Shown here: in pieces, positions 14,066 to 22,411 of the stretch
How positions within the stretch are numbered: the stretch's first letter is position 1
Layout of the letters: every line of letters begins with the position of its first letter
DNA from: Vibrio gallaecicus
GTDB taxonomy: Bacteria; Pseudomonadota; Gammaproteobacteria; Enterobacterales; Vibrionaceae
Direction: 5' to 3'
Length of the DNA: 64,000 nucleotides
Assembly (NCBI RefSeq): GCF_024347495.1
Contig: NZ_AP025490.1
Location: 1-64,000 of the forward strand
Program-made: the position numbers and the translations under genes
Notes under the pieces: model-generated
The model's input: only the letters and a program-made list of their open reading frames with translations
Told to the model about the DNA's origin: nothing
Databases searched by the model: none

Positions 14066-14207
14066 GGTCTTTGGGGAGTAGCTTACTTATTCATGTTCCT
14101 AATTGAGTAGGTTCGTTCGTCAACATAATTGGTGCACATCACCATGGCGTTCGAGACGATATATCGATGATAAAAATACAAAAACGTCGATACCGTTTAG
14201 CAAGACC
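14066..14207 (+). ncRNA. yybP-ykoY (manganese) riboswitch aptamer
   Basis: The sequence contains the conserved parts of this riboswitch in order: the 5' P1 strand GGTCTTTGGGGAGTAGC (14066-14082), the CAACATA segment near 14120, the paired GGTGCACATCACC, and the 3' end GCAAGACC (14200-14207), which closes P1 with GGTCTT. Known members sense Mn2+ and control manganese exporters, exactly the gene type found 84 bases downstream. The aptamer call rests on matching conserved blocks by eye, not on a covariance search. Confidence 0.88.
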
Positions 14208-14209
14208 TT

Positions 14210-14278
14210 AGACAAACATCGTGAACCGGGGTGGGGCGCGAGGTTTGTCTTTGGTTTTAATATAATAATCCTCGCCCC
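14210..14278 (+). promoter_or_regulatory. Riboswitch expression platform with two competing hairpins
   Basis: AGACAAAC (14210-14217) can pair with GTTTGTCT (14243-14250), directly followed by TTGGTTTT, which looks like a weak terminator. Alternatively GGGGCGCGAGG (14233-14243) can pair with CCTCGCCCC (14270-14278), a GC-rich stem ending 12 bases before the GTG start. The two stems share bases around 14243 and so exclude each other. Which of them forms with Mn2+ bound is inference. Confidence 0.6.
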
Positions 14279-14290
14279 AATGAGCATGTC

Positions 14291-14845
14291 GTGAGCGTTT
14301 TAGCAATTTCAATTACCACCGTGGCTTTGGCCGAGATCGGTGATAAAACTCAATTATTATCCCTTTTATTAGCCAGCCGTTACCGGAAGCCTTTTCCGAT
14401 CATTGCGGCAATCTTCTTAGCAACCATCGCTAATCATGCCCTTGCTGCATGGCTAGGGGTTGTTGTTGCCGATTACTTATCTCCTGAAATTTTGAAATGG
14501 GTCTTAGTGGTGAGCTTTGTCATCATGGCGGGCTGGATTCTCATTCCAGATAAGTTGGATGACGATGAAAGTATTTCTAACCGCGGTCCATTCGTGGCGA
14601 GTTTTATTGCTTTCTTTATTGCCGAAATAGGTGATAAAACTCAAATCGCGACATCGATTCTTGGAGCTCAATATTCTGATGCGTTGTTGCTCGTCATTAT
14701 TGGTACAACGATTGGCATGCTATTAGCCAATGTACCCGTAGTCGTGCTTGGAAAAATGTCCGCAGATCGATTACCACTCGACTTAATTCGTAAGATCACC
14801 GCTAGTTTATTTATTGCCTTAGCCATTGGTGCGGCTGTTCTGTAA
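14291..14845 (+). CDS. mneA: Manganese exporter of the UPF0016/GDT1 family (MneA-like)
   Basis: This inner-membrane protein is expected to export Mn2+ and protect against manganese excess, as MneA does in V. cholerae. The 184-residue protein shows two copies of the family motif E-phi-G-D-K-T: AEIGDKTQLLSLLLASRY near the N-terminus and AEIGDKTQIATSILGAQY after the middle, with about six membrane segments. The start is GTG at 14291, which gives MSVLAISITT; no clear Shine-Dalgarno precedes it. A tiny frame (ATG at 14280, TGA at 14292-14294) overlaps the GTG by GTGA. The Mn2+ riboswitch directly upstream supports the function. Confidence 0.9.
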   Translation: MSVLAISITTVALAEIGDKTQLLSLLLASRYRKPFPIIAAIFLATIANHALAAWLGVVVADYLSPEILKWVLVVSFVIMAGWILIPDKLDDDESISNRGPFVASFIAFFIAEIGDKTQIATSILGAQYSDALLLVIIGTTIGMLLANVPVVVLGKMSADRLPLDLIRKITASLFIALAIGAAVL

Positions 14846-14901
14846 TCTGCTATTTTGTGGTCACTCGCATCTTGAATTATTCATGGGTGAGTTAAACTTT
14901 G

Positions 14902-14916
14902 TTACAAGTGTTGTAA
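14902..14916. promoter_or_regulatory. 15-bp palindrome upstream of the oligosaccharide-binding gene
   Basis: TTACAA, three bases, TTGTAA form a perfect inverted repeat about 200 bases before the gene at 15117. It could be an operator for that otherwise isolated gene. No regulator was recognised; the rest of the 270-base gap is AT-rich without other clear structure. Confidence 0.35.
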
Positions 14917-15116
14917 GGTTACACCGTTGACCTTGCAATACTTGAACTGAGTCGATGAAGCGCTTCTAGTCTGTTGTGAAATGGTGTGGATTTCATATCA
15001 AATAATTATTAAATCTATAACTTACAATTAGTTGCTGTTTTTTATAGAGGGTGATCTAATTGATACGCTATTGAATTGTGGTTATTTTTCATGCAATTGA
15101 ATAACGGAATATCATT

Positions 15117-16784
15117 ATGAAAAAAACACTCCTGTTTAGTGCCATCATGTCTGCTTTTGCTTTTTCTGCGCAGGCAAGTCCAGATCTCGATAACCTGTCG
15201 CAACTCACTATTATTCCCAACCACAACGCTTCTTTAATCCGCAATTTTAACCCTTATGCTGTTTCTCGTATGCATACTGCTCGGGATTTCATGTACGAAC
15301 CATTAGTCGTGTTTAATGAGTTAAAAGGCAACGTTCCTGAATACCGCTTAGCCACAGACTTCCGAATGAGTGAAGATCTGTTAAGCATTACGTTTGATTT
15401 GCGTAAAGGTGTGAAATGGTCTGATGGTGAAACGTTTGATGCTGACGATGTTGTCTTCACGTTTGATATGGTTCGAAATTACCCATCACTTGATGACCGC
15501 GGTATTAACAATAAAATTAAATCCGTTGAGAAGTTGAATCAGTATCAAGTTCGCTTCCATATGAAAGAAGTGAATACCAACGGTACTTATGAAATAGTTC
15601 AGGTTCCAGTTGTTCCTGAACACCAATGGAAAGAAGTAAAAGACCCTGCTGAATATTTGAATCCAAACCCGATTGGTACTGGTCCTTTTACTGAATTGCC
15701 AGTGTTCACTCCAACGCTTTTTGTACAATGTCGAAACCCGAATTATTGGGATAATGCGAACTTGGATGTAGATTGTTTGCGTATTCCTCAAATGAACCAC
15801 AATGACCAAGTCTTGGGTGAGTTGGTTAACTCTCGAATTGATTGGGCGGGTTCATTTGTTCCTGATATTGAGAAAACCTTTGTCGATGTCTCCCCTAACC
15901 ATGGTTTTTGGTACCCGCCAGCGGGCACCCAATCTTTCATGTTCAATTATGCTTCGAAAGATCCAGTTAAACACAAAGTTTTGAATGACGTTCAATTCCG
16001 CCGCGCGTTTTCTATGGCGTTAGATCGTCAGTCGCTTATCGATATTGCTAACTACGGTAACGGTGTAGTGAATGATTTTGCTTCAGGTCTAGGCTATGCC
16101 TTTGAAGCTTGGTCTGATGAAGCGGTACACGCTAAATTCAAACCTTTCATGACCTTCTCGCAAGAGAATGCGAAGGCATTATTAGCAAAGGCTGGATATA
16201 AAGACATTAACGGCGATGGCTTTGTTGAAACCCCTCAAGGTGAAAAGTTCGAGCTATTGATTCAGTCTCCACAAGGTTGGACGGATTTTAATAATACCGT
16301 GATGCTTTCTACCGAGCAGCTGCATCAAGTTGGCATCAATGCCAAAGCAAGAACGCCAGATTTTTCTATTTACAATCAGTCGATGCTGTCTGCTAAATAT
16401 GATGTGGCTTACACCAACTATTTCCATGGACCTACACCGCATAAATATTGGGACAGTGCATACCACTCTCGACTTCAAGAGTCTGAAGGTATGCCAAGGT
16501 TTGCCATGCACCATTGGAAAAATGATCGACTTGATACCTTGCTAGATAGCTTTTACAAAACAGATGATCACTCGAAGCAGCAAGATATTGCTCATGATAT
16601 TCAAGCGTTGATTGCGGAAAACCAAGTAACGGTTCCGGTGATTTCTGGCTCGAACTTCTATCAATATAATACCCTTAGGTTCACTGGCTGGTGGACTGCG
16701 GATAACCCTAAAGGTCGTCCAATGGTTTGGGAAGGTACTCCTGAACGTTTGCTGCATGTTTTAGATTTAAAACCAAGGTCTTAA
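15117..16784 (+). CDS. Periplasmic oligosaccharide-binding protein similar to Vibrio chito-oligosaccharide-binding protein (CBP)
   Basis: A 555-residue solute-binding protein of the SBP_bac_5 (peptide/oligosaccharide) family with a signal peptide cleaved after SAQA (about residue 20). Long stretches match, from memory, the V. cholerae chitin-oligosaccharide-binding protein: FMYEPLVVFNELKGN, RKGVKWSDGE, FRRAFSMALDRQ, DFASGLGYAFEAWSDEA and the C-terminal PERLLHVLDLK. CBP binds GlcNAc oligomers and also signals through the sensor ChiS. Here no permease, ATPase, chitinase or ChiS gene is adjacent, so it is an orphan binding protein and could serve a related beta-glycan. The family assignment is firm; the ligand is inferred. 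Confidence 0.82.
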   Translation: MKKTLLFSAIMSAFAFSAQASPDLDNLSQLTIIPNHNASLIRNFNPYAVSRMHTARDFMYEPLVVFNELKGNVPEYRLATDFRMSEDLLSITFDLRKGVKWSDGETFDADDVVFTFDMVRNYPSLDDRGINNKIKSVEKLNQYQVRFHMKEVNTNGTYEIVQVPVVPEHQWKEVKDPAEYLNPNPIGTGPFTELPVFTPTLFVQCRNPNYWDNANLDVDCLRIPQMNHNDQVLGELVNSRIDWAGSFVPDIEKTFVDVSPNHGFWYPPAGTQSFMFNYASKDPVKHKVLNDVQFRRAFSMALDRQSLIDIANYGNGVVNDFASGLGYAFEAWSDEAVHAKFKPFMTFSQENAKALLAKAGYKDINGDGFVETPQGEKFELLIQSPQGWTDFNNTVMLSTEQLHQVGINAKARTPDFSIYNQSMLSAKYDVAYTNYFHGPTPHKYWDSAYHSRLQESEGMPRFAMHHWKNDRLDTLLDSFYKTDDHSKQQDIAHDIQALIAENQVTVPVISGSNFYQYNTLRFTGWWTADNPKGRPMVWEGTPERLLHVLDLKPRS

Positions 16785-16985
16785 GCTAAAAATATCAGTA
16801 AAGTATTATCTTTGAGCCTCAAAATCGCCTTGAGGCTTGGAGATAAATTAGGGTAAATTAGTGTTATCAAATATTCGAAATAAGGAGTATTCGAACGTGA
16901 TGGCTGACATATAATTGTCATGATTCGCGTGGTAGATTAGAAGCAGAAATAGTTCAATAATCCTAGCAGCGAGAGGGCTTTAATT

Positions 16986-17246
16986 ATGCTTACACGTTAT
17001 ATGGGAATGACTCCACAGAGCCAAAGTTATTTGTTTACTTTTGGTCTTAGTCTGACGTTATTGGGTATGGTATTGACTGATATGTGGCTACCAATGGTAG
17101 CGGGCTCGATGATCATGACGGGCTTAGCAGTAGAAGCTTGGATTCGGGTTGCGCATATTATTCCAATGCACCAAGAATTACGCTCAATGAATAAACAGAT
17201 TGAAAAGCTTCAATCACAAGTGCGTAACTTAGAAGACAATGAATAA
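16986..17246 (+). CDS. Small inner-membrane protein with coiled-coil tail, function unknown
   Basis: An 86-residue protein I do not recognise. It has two hydrophobic segments (about 17-32 and 35-50), separated by a short turn, and then a charged helix (about 58-86, heptad-like LRSMNKQIEKLQSQVRNLED) that probably forms a coiled coil in the cytoplasm. It has its own intrinsic terminator seven bases downstream of the stop, so it is a single-gene unit. The gene looks real from its length, codon use and terminator. Confidence 0.7.
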   Translation: MLTRYMGMTPQSQSYLFTFGLSLTLLGMVLTDMWLPMVAGSMIMTGLAVEAWIRVAHIIPMHQELRSMNKQIEKLQSQVRNLEDNE

Positions 17247-17252
17247 ATGAAT

Positions 17253-17275
17253 GGCAGCCTTAGGGCTGTCTTTTT
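17253..17275 (+). terminator. Intrinsic terminator after the 86-residue membrane protein gene
   Basis: GGCAGCC (17253-17259) pairs with GGGCTGTC (17263-17270) around a short loop, with one G-T pair, and is followed by TTTTT. Confidence 0.8.
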
Positions 17276-17352
17276 ATTATAAATTTTGAAGTGTTTCGTA
17301 AAGTGTTTTCAGTGAGATTGCTTGAGGCTATTGCTTTGCTGATACTGCTGTT

Positions 17353-18687
17353 ATGCGACAGTTCCCTTTCATTTTTCGTATCTTAGAAGCCGTAGAAATT
17401 CAGCTACCTAAAAAGTTGGATATTGATGCGTTGTCATTAATACTCAAAGTCAGTCGATGGCACTTACAGCACGAGTTTAAACGATTCACTGGGATCAGTG
17501 TTGGGCGTTATTACCGGCTGCGCTTACTCACGTTAGCGATAGAAGCGATTGCTCACTCTGACCGTCGAATTATCGATATCGCGCTTGATTTCGGTTTTGA
17601 ATCGCAAGAAGCATTTTATCGTGCGGTGAAGCAGGCGTTTACCGTTTCTCCTAAACATTTTAAGCGCGATCCTACCTTAGCTAAACTTGTCGGGATTCCT
17701 AAGATCGATTCAAACTACCTGCGATTTTTCCAAATGATGTCAGAACACCCTCCAGTGGAAGAAATGTTTGAGTCGCAGGAACTCGTGGGTGTTCAGCAAA
17801 ACTTCTCTTCGGTGTTTTTTAATTCTCAAGCCTTATCCACCAAGGTGACTCTATTGTGGGATAACTTCAATAAAGCCACGCACGATTGGCGGCATGAAGG
17901 TCGCCAATATTATGTTTTGGAGTATCGTAATAATTGTTCTGGGCGGTCAGGGCAATTTCAAATGCTAGCGGTGTGTGATGGCGATGAAGAGCCATCTAAT
18001 CAACCATTAGCGAGTATTGAGTTAACAGCTCGGACAATGTGGCGCTTCTCCCTACCTAATAGCATGTATATTTCTTCGCTGTTTATTTACCTTCACCATG
18101 TCTATTGCTACCAACATAAATTGACTTTAAATCGACTCCCTTATGTTTGGAAATTGGAACAGTCAGGTAGTTTACAATTTCGCGTTGAGTTGAAACCTAC
18201 CTTAGAGTTAATCGATCTCCCATCAAGTTTTCATCACCTAGACAAGGATTTGACCTTAAAACCTGAACAATCTGGTTGTTTAGATATTCATACTATTCCT
18301 GGCAATTTTGTGCAAAAGAGCCAGCGTTTAGCTTACATCCTTGAAAAATATAGTGACTGCTTATCTGCTGTGAATACAGGACAAGTGCAGTTGCTTATTG
18401 GTCGTGCTGACAGTGATGGCTATACAACCAGCCATGACTATCAAGTGAGTCGTTTTATAGAAGAAAAATCCGATCGTGCCGTAAAGGTGGAAGCGGGAAA
18501 ATACTTGAAGTGCGTTTTGATAGGGACATTAGCCAATATAGGGGAAAGCTTGGATAGTCTTTATTACTCTCATTTGACGGAGTCGAGATATGTTTTGGTA
18601 CAAGGCTTTGAGTGGATAACCTGTGCCGAAGAAAGATCAAACCATGAATGGTATATCGAGTTACTTATCCCAGTTGCAAAGCGCTAA
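17353..18687 (+). CDS. AraC-family regulator with tandem GyrI-like effector domains
   Basis: A 444-residue transcription regulator. Residues about 10-105 are an AraC/XylS double helix-turn-helix (LDIDALSLILKVSRWHLQHE and IIDIALDFGFESQEAFYRAV, then FTVSPKHFKR). The remaining 330 residues look like two GyrI/Rob-type ligand-binding modules in a row, the second ending in ...NHEWYIELLIPVAKR. Known relatives (Rob, SoxS-like activators with GyrI domains) usually have one such domain and respond to drugs or small hydrophobic compounds. It stands alone, with a divergent or unrelated gene on each side, so no target is suggested by context. The ligand is unknown. Confidence 0.72.
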   Translation: MRQFPFIFRILEAVEIQLPKKLDIDALSLILKVSRWHLQHEFKRFTGISVGRYYRLRLLTLAIEAIAHSDRRIIDIALDFGFESQEAFYRAVKQAFTVSPKHFKRDPTLAKLVGIPKIDSNYLRFFQMMSEHPPVEEMFESQELVGVQQNFSSVFFNSQALSTKVTLLWDNFNKATHDWRHEGRQYYVLEYRNNCSGRSGQFQMLAVCDGDEEPSNQPLASIELTARTMWRFSLPNSMYISSLFIYLHHVYCYQHKLTLNRLPYVWKLEQSGSLQFRVELKPTLELIDLPSSFHHLDKDLTLKPEQSGCLDIHTIPGNFVQKSQRLAYILEKYSDCLSAVNTGQVQLLIGRADSDGYTTSHDYQVSRFIEEKSDRAVKVEAGKYLKCVLIGTLANIGESLDSLYYSHLTESRYVLVQGFEWITCAEERSNHEWYIELLIPVAKR

Positions 18688-18718
18688 CTGGGATAATTGC
18701 TGATTGAAATAGTCGATG

Positions 18719-19828
18719 TTAGTTGCTTTCTTTCTCTACGACTAATTTGGGGCTTTTATTTCGTTCTCTGATTAAGGCTGGCACGAAAATAAGCAATGAA
18801 ACGATAACTAAGCACACAGTGGTGTTCGGCTGGAAATCAAAGAAGCCTAATGCAATTGGGGCAACAGAAAAAATAACAACGTAATGCCATGAGAAAACAT
18901 AAAGCGAATGCCTACCGAGTAAAGCTAATGGTTTAAAGGTTAAAGCTTGCGGCCAACGGTGAATAATATAACCGAATAAGTACACCAGTAAGAAAAGGTT
19001 AAAGATTCTCAGCCAGCCCAGTAAAGGCTTATCTGCTAGTTCGTACAGGGTTCCTTGATGAATGCCATACTGAGCAAAAATATTTCGCTGAAAAAGAAAT
19101 AATACTAGAGCTATGATACTGACTAAAAAGGTAATTGCTGGGTGTTTAAACCAATTGATAGGTTGATGTCGTGAGCAGTAACCAAGGCATATCCCCGCGA
19201 CGAATAGCAGTTGCCATGCCAGCCAGCTAAAATAGCCTGTGTTAATCGTACCTTTCGCGAAATAAAGAGTCAGCAATGTGGAGAGATCAAAGTAACGACT
19301 GCCTAGCCACAACAACACACTGATTGTGATTACCCAATAAATACGCTTTTTCTTTAATTGGCTGATGATTAATGGCGATATCAGTAAGAAAGCGACGTAC
19401 ATAGGTAGGATGTCGAAATATGGAGGCTTATGCAGCAGCGTAAAACTGGCGACCAGTGTTGGTAGTGTATTCCCGATTAACCCTGGAAACAGCTCACTAT
19501 AAAAAGTATTGGCGGGTTGTGAAAAAGAGATATAGCAGTAAGCGATAGTGAGAACAGCAAGAATCGCTATCAAGTGATAGATATAAAGCTGCTTCGCTCG
19601 TGTTAGTAATTTCTTTTTGTTTGATGCGGCATCAGCACCGGTATAGATCAGCCCGACCATCAGCCCTGAAACTAAAATAAATCCTTCCGCAGCCCCGACT
19701 TGACCAAAAGGCTGCAAAGTTATGAGTTGAATATTAGCCCAACCAACGGTTATCCAAATAAAGTGGTTGATAGTCATGATGAACAGCAAAGCGCCGCGAA
19801 TGGTGTCGATTGAATGGTTACGTTGCAT
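18719..19828 (-). CDS. OpgC-like polytopic membrane protein (putative acyltransferase)
   Basis: A 369-residue protein with about ten membrane segments, beginning MQRNHSIDTIRGALLFIMT; the RxxDxxRG-like start and the following AEGFILVSGLMVGLIY resemble OpgC and acyltransferase-3 proteins, which succinylate or acylate envelope glucans. The ATG at 19828 is chosen over one seven codons upstream because GGGAGGAAACACT gives it an excellent Shine-Dalgarno site. No opgGH genes are nearby, so the acceptor is unknown. It is convergent with the AraC-type gene and could be a target of it, but nothing in the sequence shows this. Confidence 0.65.
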   Translation of the reverse strand: MQRNHSIDTIRGALLFIMTINHFIWITVGWANIQLITLQPFGQVGAAEGFILVSGLMVGLIYTGADAASNKKKLLTRAKQLYIYHLIAILAVLTIAYCYISFSQPANTFYSELFPGLIGNTLPTLVASFTLLHKPPYFDILPMYVAFLLISPLIISQLKKKRIYWVITISVLLWLGSRYFDLSTLLTLYFAKGTINTGYFSWLAWQLLFVAGICLGYCSRHQPINWFKHPAITFLVSIIALVLFLFQRNIFAQYGIHQGTLYELADKPLLGWLRIFNLFLLVYLFGYIIHRWPQALTFKPLALLGRHSLYVFSWHYVVIFSVAPIALGFFDFQPNTTVCLVIVSLLIFVPALIRERNKSPKLVVEKESN

Positions 19829-19925
19829 AGTGTTTCCTCCCTTAGTCATGACAGAGTATGGGGAGGAACATAAAAAAACTGACTAATTGTGTGGTGCTTG
19901 AATGAATCGCGATACTAACGAAACT

Positions 19926-20174
19926 TTATAGCATTCCTTTCTTAATCAAATATTGATAAGGCAATTGTTCCGTTTGTACGCCAACAAGTTGGTGATCCAT
20001 AAATCGGCAAAAGCTTGGAATGTCTCGGGTAGTTGAAGGGTCGTCCGCTTTGACCAGTAACACATCGCCATCCTGCATATTTCGAATCGTCTTCCTGACC
20101 ATCATGACTGGTTCTGGGCAACGTAGCCCTTCAGCTTCTAAAGTGTGTGTTGCGAGTTCAGGGTTGAATATCAT
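19926..20174 (-). CDS. tusA: Sulfur carrier protein TusA
   Basis: TusA accepts persulfide sulfur from the cysteine desulfurase IscS and passes it to TusBCD for 2-thiouridine formation in tRNA wobble positions. The 82-residue protein (E. coli 81) has the catalytic Cys in the family motif [17 protein letters not shown] and the conserved [16 protein letters not shown] start 20 codons upstream is possible, but the chosen ATG gives the normal length and has AGAGAAG upstream. It stands alone on the minus strand. Confidence 0.93.
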   Translation of the reverse strand: MIFNPELATHTLEAEGLRCPEPVMMVRKTIRNMQDGDVLLVKADDPSTTRDIPSFCRFMDHQLVGVQTEQLPYQYLIKKGML

Positions 20175-20323
20175 GGTTTGCTTCTCTATGTGCTTCTGAG
20201 CAGAGAATGATACGTCCGCAGAAAAAATATGCAATAAGTGCTTGGCAAGCTGAATTATTTCCTATAAATTAATTAACAAGTTGATAACAACTTGCAACAA
20301 TGACAACTAGCTAAGGAGTGGCG

Positions 20324-20509
20324 ATGTTGACAGCACTAGACAGACTTACGATTTATTCGGTTCTCTGCTTTATTTCTTTTTGTGCATTAGTTTTACGCAC
20401 ACCTGCAGAGGCTTCACTTACACCTTTAATTGGTGTGGTGGTAACGCTTGGTGGCATTTGGGTTGAAATGCGCCGCTGGCAGAGTACGCCAGAAGAGCAA
20501 GAACATTAA
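20324..20509 (+). CDS. Small membrane protein, function unknown
   Basis: A 61-residue protein with two hydrophobic segments (about 8-24 and 32-47) and a charged tail (EMRRWQSTPEEQEH). The ATG at 20324 is preceded by AAGGAG at 20313-20318 with ideal spacing; a GTG at 20318 lies inside that site and is unlikely to be the start. I do not recognise the family. The strong ribosome-binding site and clean hydrophobic pattern support a real gene. About 160 bases downstream lies an intrinsic terminator that may end this transcript. Confidence 0.7.
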   Translation: MLTALDRLTIYSVLCFISFCALVLRTPAEASLTPLIGVVVTLGGIWVEMRRWQSTPEEQEH

Positions 20510-20667
20510 TTTAATAAACTTTGTTTTTAAAAGCTGATTTTTGAAGTCTTTTTTAAAAACCGTTTTTAAAGCATTGAAGGCAGATTTTAGATATTTAAAG
20601 CTACAGCGATTTAACTTAATTCCGATACGACTACATTCCGACACTATCCCCAGTTTTCTTGGGCTTC

Positions 20668-20692
20668 CCCGCTTAAATGCGGGATTTTTTTT
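20668..20692 (+). terminator. Intrinsic terminator before the LysR gene
   Basis: CCCGC (20668-20672) and GCGGG (20679-20683) form a short GC stem with a 6-base loop, followed by A and eight T. It follows 160 AT-rich bases after the 61-residue protein gene. Confidence 0.8.
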
Positions 20693-20735
20693 ATCTAAAG
20701 CATGCTATAAAAGACTGGTGTATGCATTTAGGTAA

Positions 20736-21692
20736 TTGAGTGTGGAACTAGAAGATATTTATCGTCGAGACTTAAATTTGCTTGTGGCTTTGAAGGTCTT
20801 AATTGAAGAAGGCAGTGTAAGCCAAGCTGCTGTTCGCCTGAACTTGAGCCAATCTGCGACCAGCCGAGTTCTAGGTCGGCTTCGAGATTTACTCGATGAC
20901 CCTTTATTTACTCGCCAAGGTCAGCGTTTAATTCCAACCAAAAAAGCACTAGAGATCAGCCAGCGTATTGATCAACCTTTGGAATCGTTTCGCCAATTAC
21001 TGACCCCAAGTGACTTTAACCCATACTATTGCGATGAAAGATTTGTTATTGCGACGACCGATTATGCAATGCAGACCATTTTGCCTTACGCATTGCCGAA
21101 GATTTATGAGTTAGCCCCTAACATTTCTTTAGAGTTTGCCCCGCTTCAACATGAGCACTTATTCAAGCAATTAAGTACAGAGCGTGTGGATATGGCGATC
21201 TGCCGTCCAACAGGCCCCGTGACGCCTTTACATCAAGAAATTCTTGGTCCTGTTGGTGTGTCTTGTTTGTTATCTAAAAATCATCCGTTAGCCGATAGTG
21301 CTTTAACGTTAGAAGATTATGTTTCTTTGCCACATGCGATGATAGCCATCAGTGATGGGGTAAAATCCTTGCTAGATAATGCTCTAGTTAATCAAAGACC
21401 AAGAAAAATGGCGCTACGTGCTTACCACCTTGAAGCTGCGTTAGCGATTGTCGACAAGATGCCTTTAGTTATCACTGTTCCTGCGGATCTAGCGTATCTA
21501 GTTGCCGATCGTTATGACTTAGTGATTAAGCCTCTGCCCTTTGAATTTGTGCCGTTTGATTATTCACTCATTTGGCATTCACGTTGTGATTCCTCTGATT
21601 CACAGCAGTGGTTAAGGCGTGTTCTCAAAGAAGAGTGTGGGGAGCTAATTGAAAAGCGTATCGAAGATATAGGTTTTTTTAATCGCAACTAG
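20736..21692 (+). CDS. LysR-family transcriptional regulator
   Basis: A 318-residue regulator with the N-terminal winged helix (RDLNLLVALKVLIEEGSVSQ, AAVRLNLSQSATSRVLGRLR, DDPLFTRQGQRLIPT) and a C-terminal periplasmic-binding-protein-like effector domain (about 95-300, FVIATTDYAMQTILPYALPK onward). The start is uncertain: TTG at 20736 (used here) or GTG at 20742; both follow AGGTAA. It resembles the LeuO/NodD-like branch rather than a named member. yiaA lies downstream after 121 bases; no divergent target gene is present, so its regulon is unknown. Confidence 0.85.
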   Translation: MSVELEDIYRRDLNLLVALKVLIEEGSVSQAAVRLNLSQSATSRVLGRLRDLLDDPLFTRQGQRLIPTKKALEISQRIDQPLESFRQLLTPSDFNPYYCDERFVIATTDYAMQTILPYALPKIYELAPNISLEFAPLQHEHLFKQLSTERVDMAICRPTGPVTPLHQEILGPVGVSCLLSKNHPLADSALTLEDYVSLPHAMIAISDGVKSLLDNALVNQRPRKMALRAYHLEAALAIVDKMPLVITVPADLAYLVADRYDLVIKPLPFEFVPFDYSLIWHSRCDSSDSQQWLRRVLKEECGELIEKRIEDIGFFNRN

Positions 21693-21813
21693 GGCATGTC
21701 TATATATGTAATTGACATTATTAATAATGATTAATGTTTCCCAGAGTTGGTAAGGTTATTTGATTTTGTTTTTCTAGCTGCCTAATTTACTCATTTCTAA
21801 GGAGAGATGTGTA

Positions 21814-22272
21814 ATGGAACAACCATATCAAAAACCAACGGCTGCTTTTGTTGCGTCGGCATGGGGTGCGTTTATTATTGGTGCAGGAGCTTACTTATTT
21901 GGTTTGTGGTACTCCGCGATGGAGCTGAATGAAAAGGGATACTATTTATCGTTATTGCTGTTTGGCTTATTTGCTGCAATTTCATTGCAAAAGACGGTGC
22001 GTGACAAATTAGAAGGGATCCATGTGACTGCTATGTATGTCATGAGCTGTCGAGTGGCTTTGGCGGCAGCTATTATTTTGTTTGCAATTGGATTGAGAAA
22101 TGCAGAGTTGGCATTAAGTGAGAAAGGCTTTTTTGCCATGGCTTTTACGTTGGCTTTGTTTGCCGTGATTACGATTCAGAAGAATGTTCGAGATATTGCC
22201 GCTTGCCCAGAGAAAAAAGTAACAATGTTTGATGATGAGGCTGAACAGGCTCCACAAAAAAGCAGCGATTAA
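21814..22272 (+). CDS. yiaA: YiaA-family inner-membrane protein
   Basis: A 152-residue protein with two copies of the YiaA/YiaB module: each has two membrane helices and ends in a conserved basic segment, LQKTVRDKLEG in the first and IQKNVRDIAACPE in the second. E. coli YiaA has the same two-module build. The cellular role is unknown. AAGGAGAG upstream of the ATG is a good ribosome-binding site. A hairpin (AAGGCTAAG at 22300-22308 with CTTAGCCTT at 22319-22327) follows but has only a weak T tail. Confidence 0.85.
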   Translation: MEQPYQKPTAAFVASAWGAFIIGAGAYLFGLWYSAMELNEKGYYLSLLLFGLFAAISLQKTVRDKLEGIHVTAMYVMSCRVALAAAIILFAIGLRNAELALSEKGFFAMAFTLALFAVITIQKNVRDIAACPEKKVTMFDDEAEQAPQKSSD

Positions 22273-22342
22273 GCTGCTTAATTCAATAGAGATATTATTA
22301 AGGCTAAGTACTGTTTTGCTTAGCCTTGATCTTTTAGAGCGG

Positions 22343-22411
22343 ACTAGATTCTAGATCTTAATAGAACTCGGTCTTAGTAGCTCTAGATCTTGATAACGCT
22401 AGATTTTAATA
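22343..22411. repeat. Degenerate tandem repeat of about 16 bp running into the acuI stop
   Basis: On the minus strand about four related units follow one another: ATTAAAATCTAG, ATCAAGATCTAG, ACTAAGACCGAG and ATTAAGATCTAG, each with short joining bases. The first unit encodes the last acuI residues and its TAG stop codon. This looks like local duplication of the gene end followed by decay. Confidence 0.6.

Noticed and set aside
14103..14294. A 63-codon frame upstream of the manganese exporter
   Set aside because: It runs through the conserved riboswitch, has no ribosome-binding site and no protein-like composition. Only its overlap with the exporter start is of interest.
16814..16836. Hairpin GCCTCAA/TTGAGGC after the oligosaccharide-binding gene
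   Set aside because: The stem is good, but it lacks a T run, so I do not call it a terminator.
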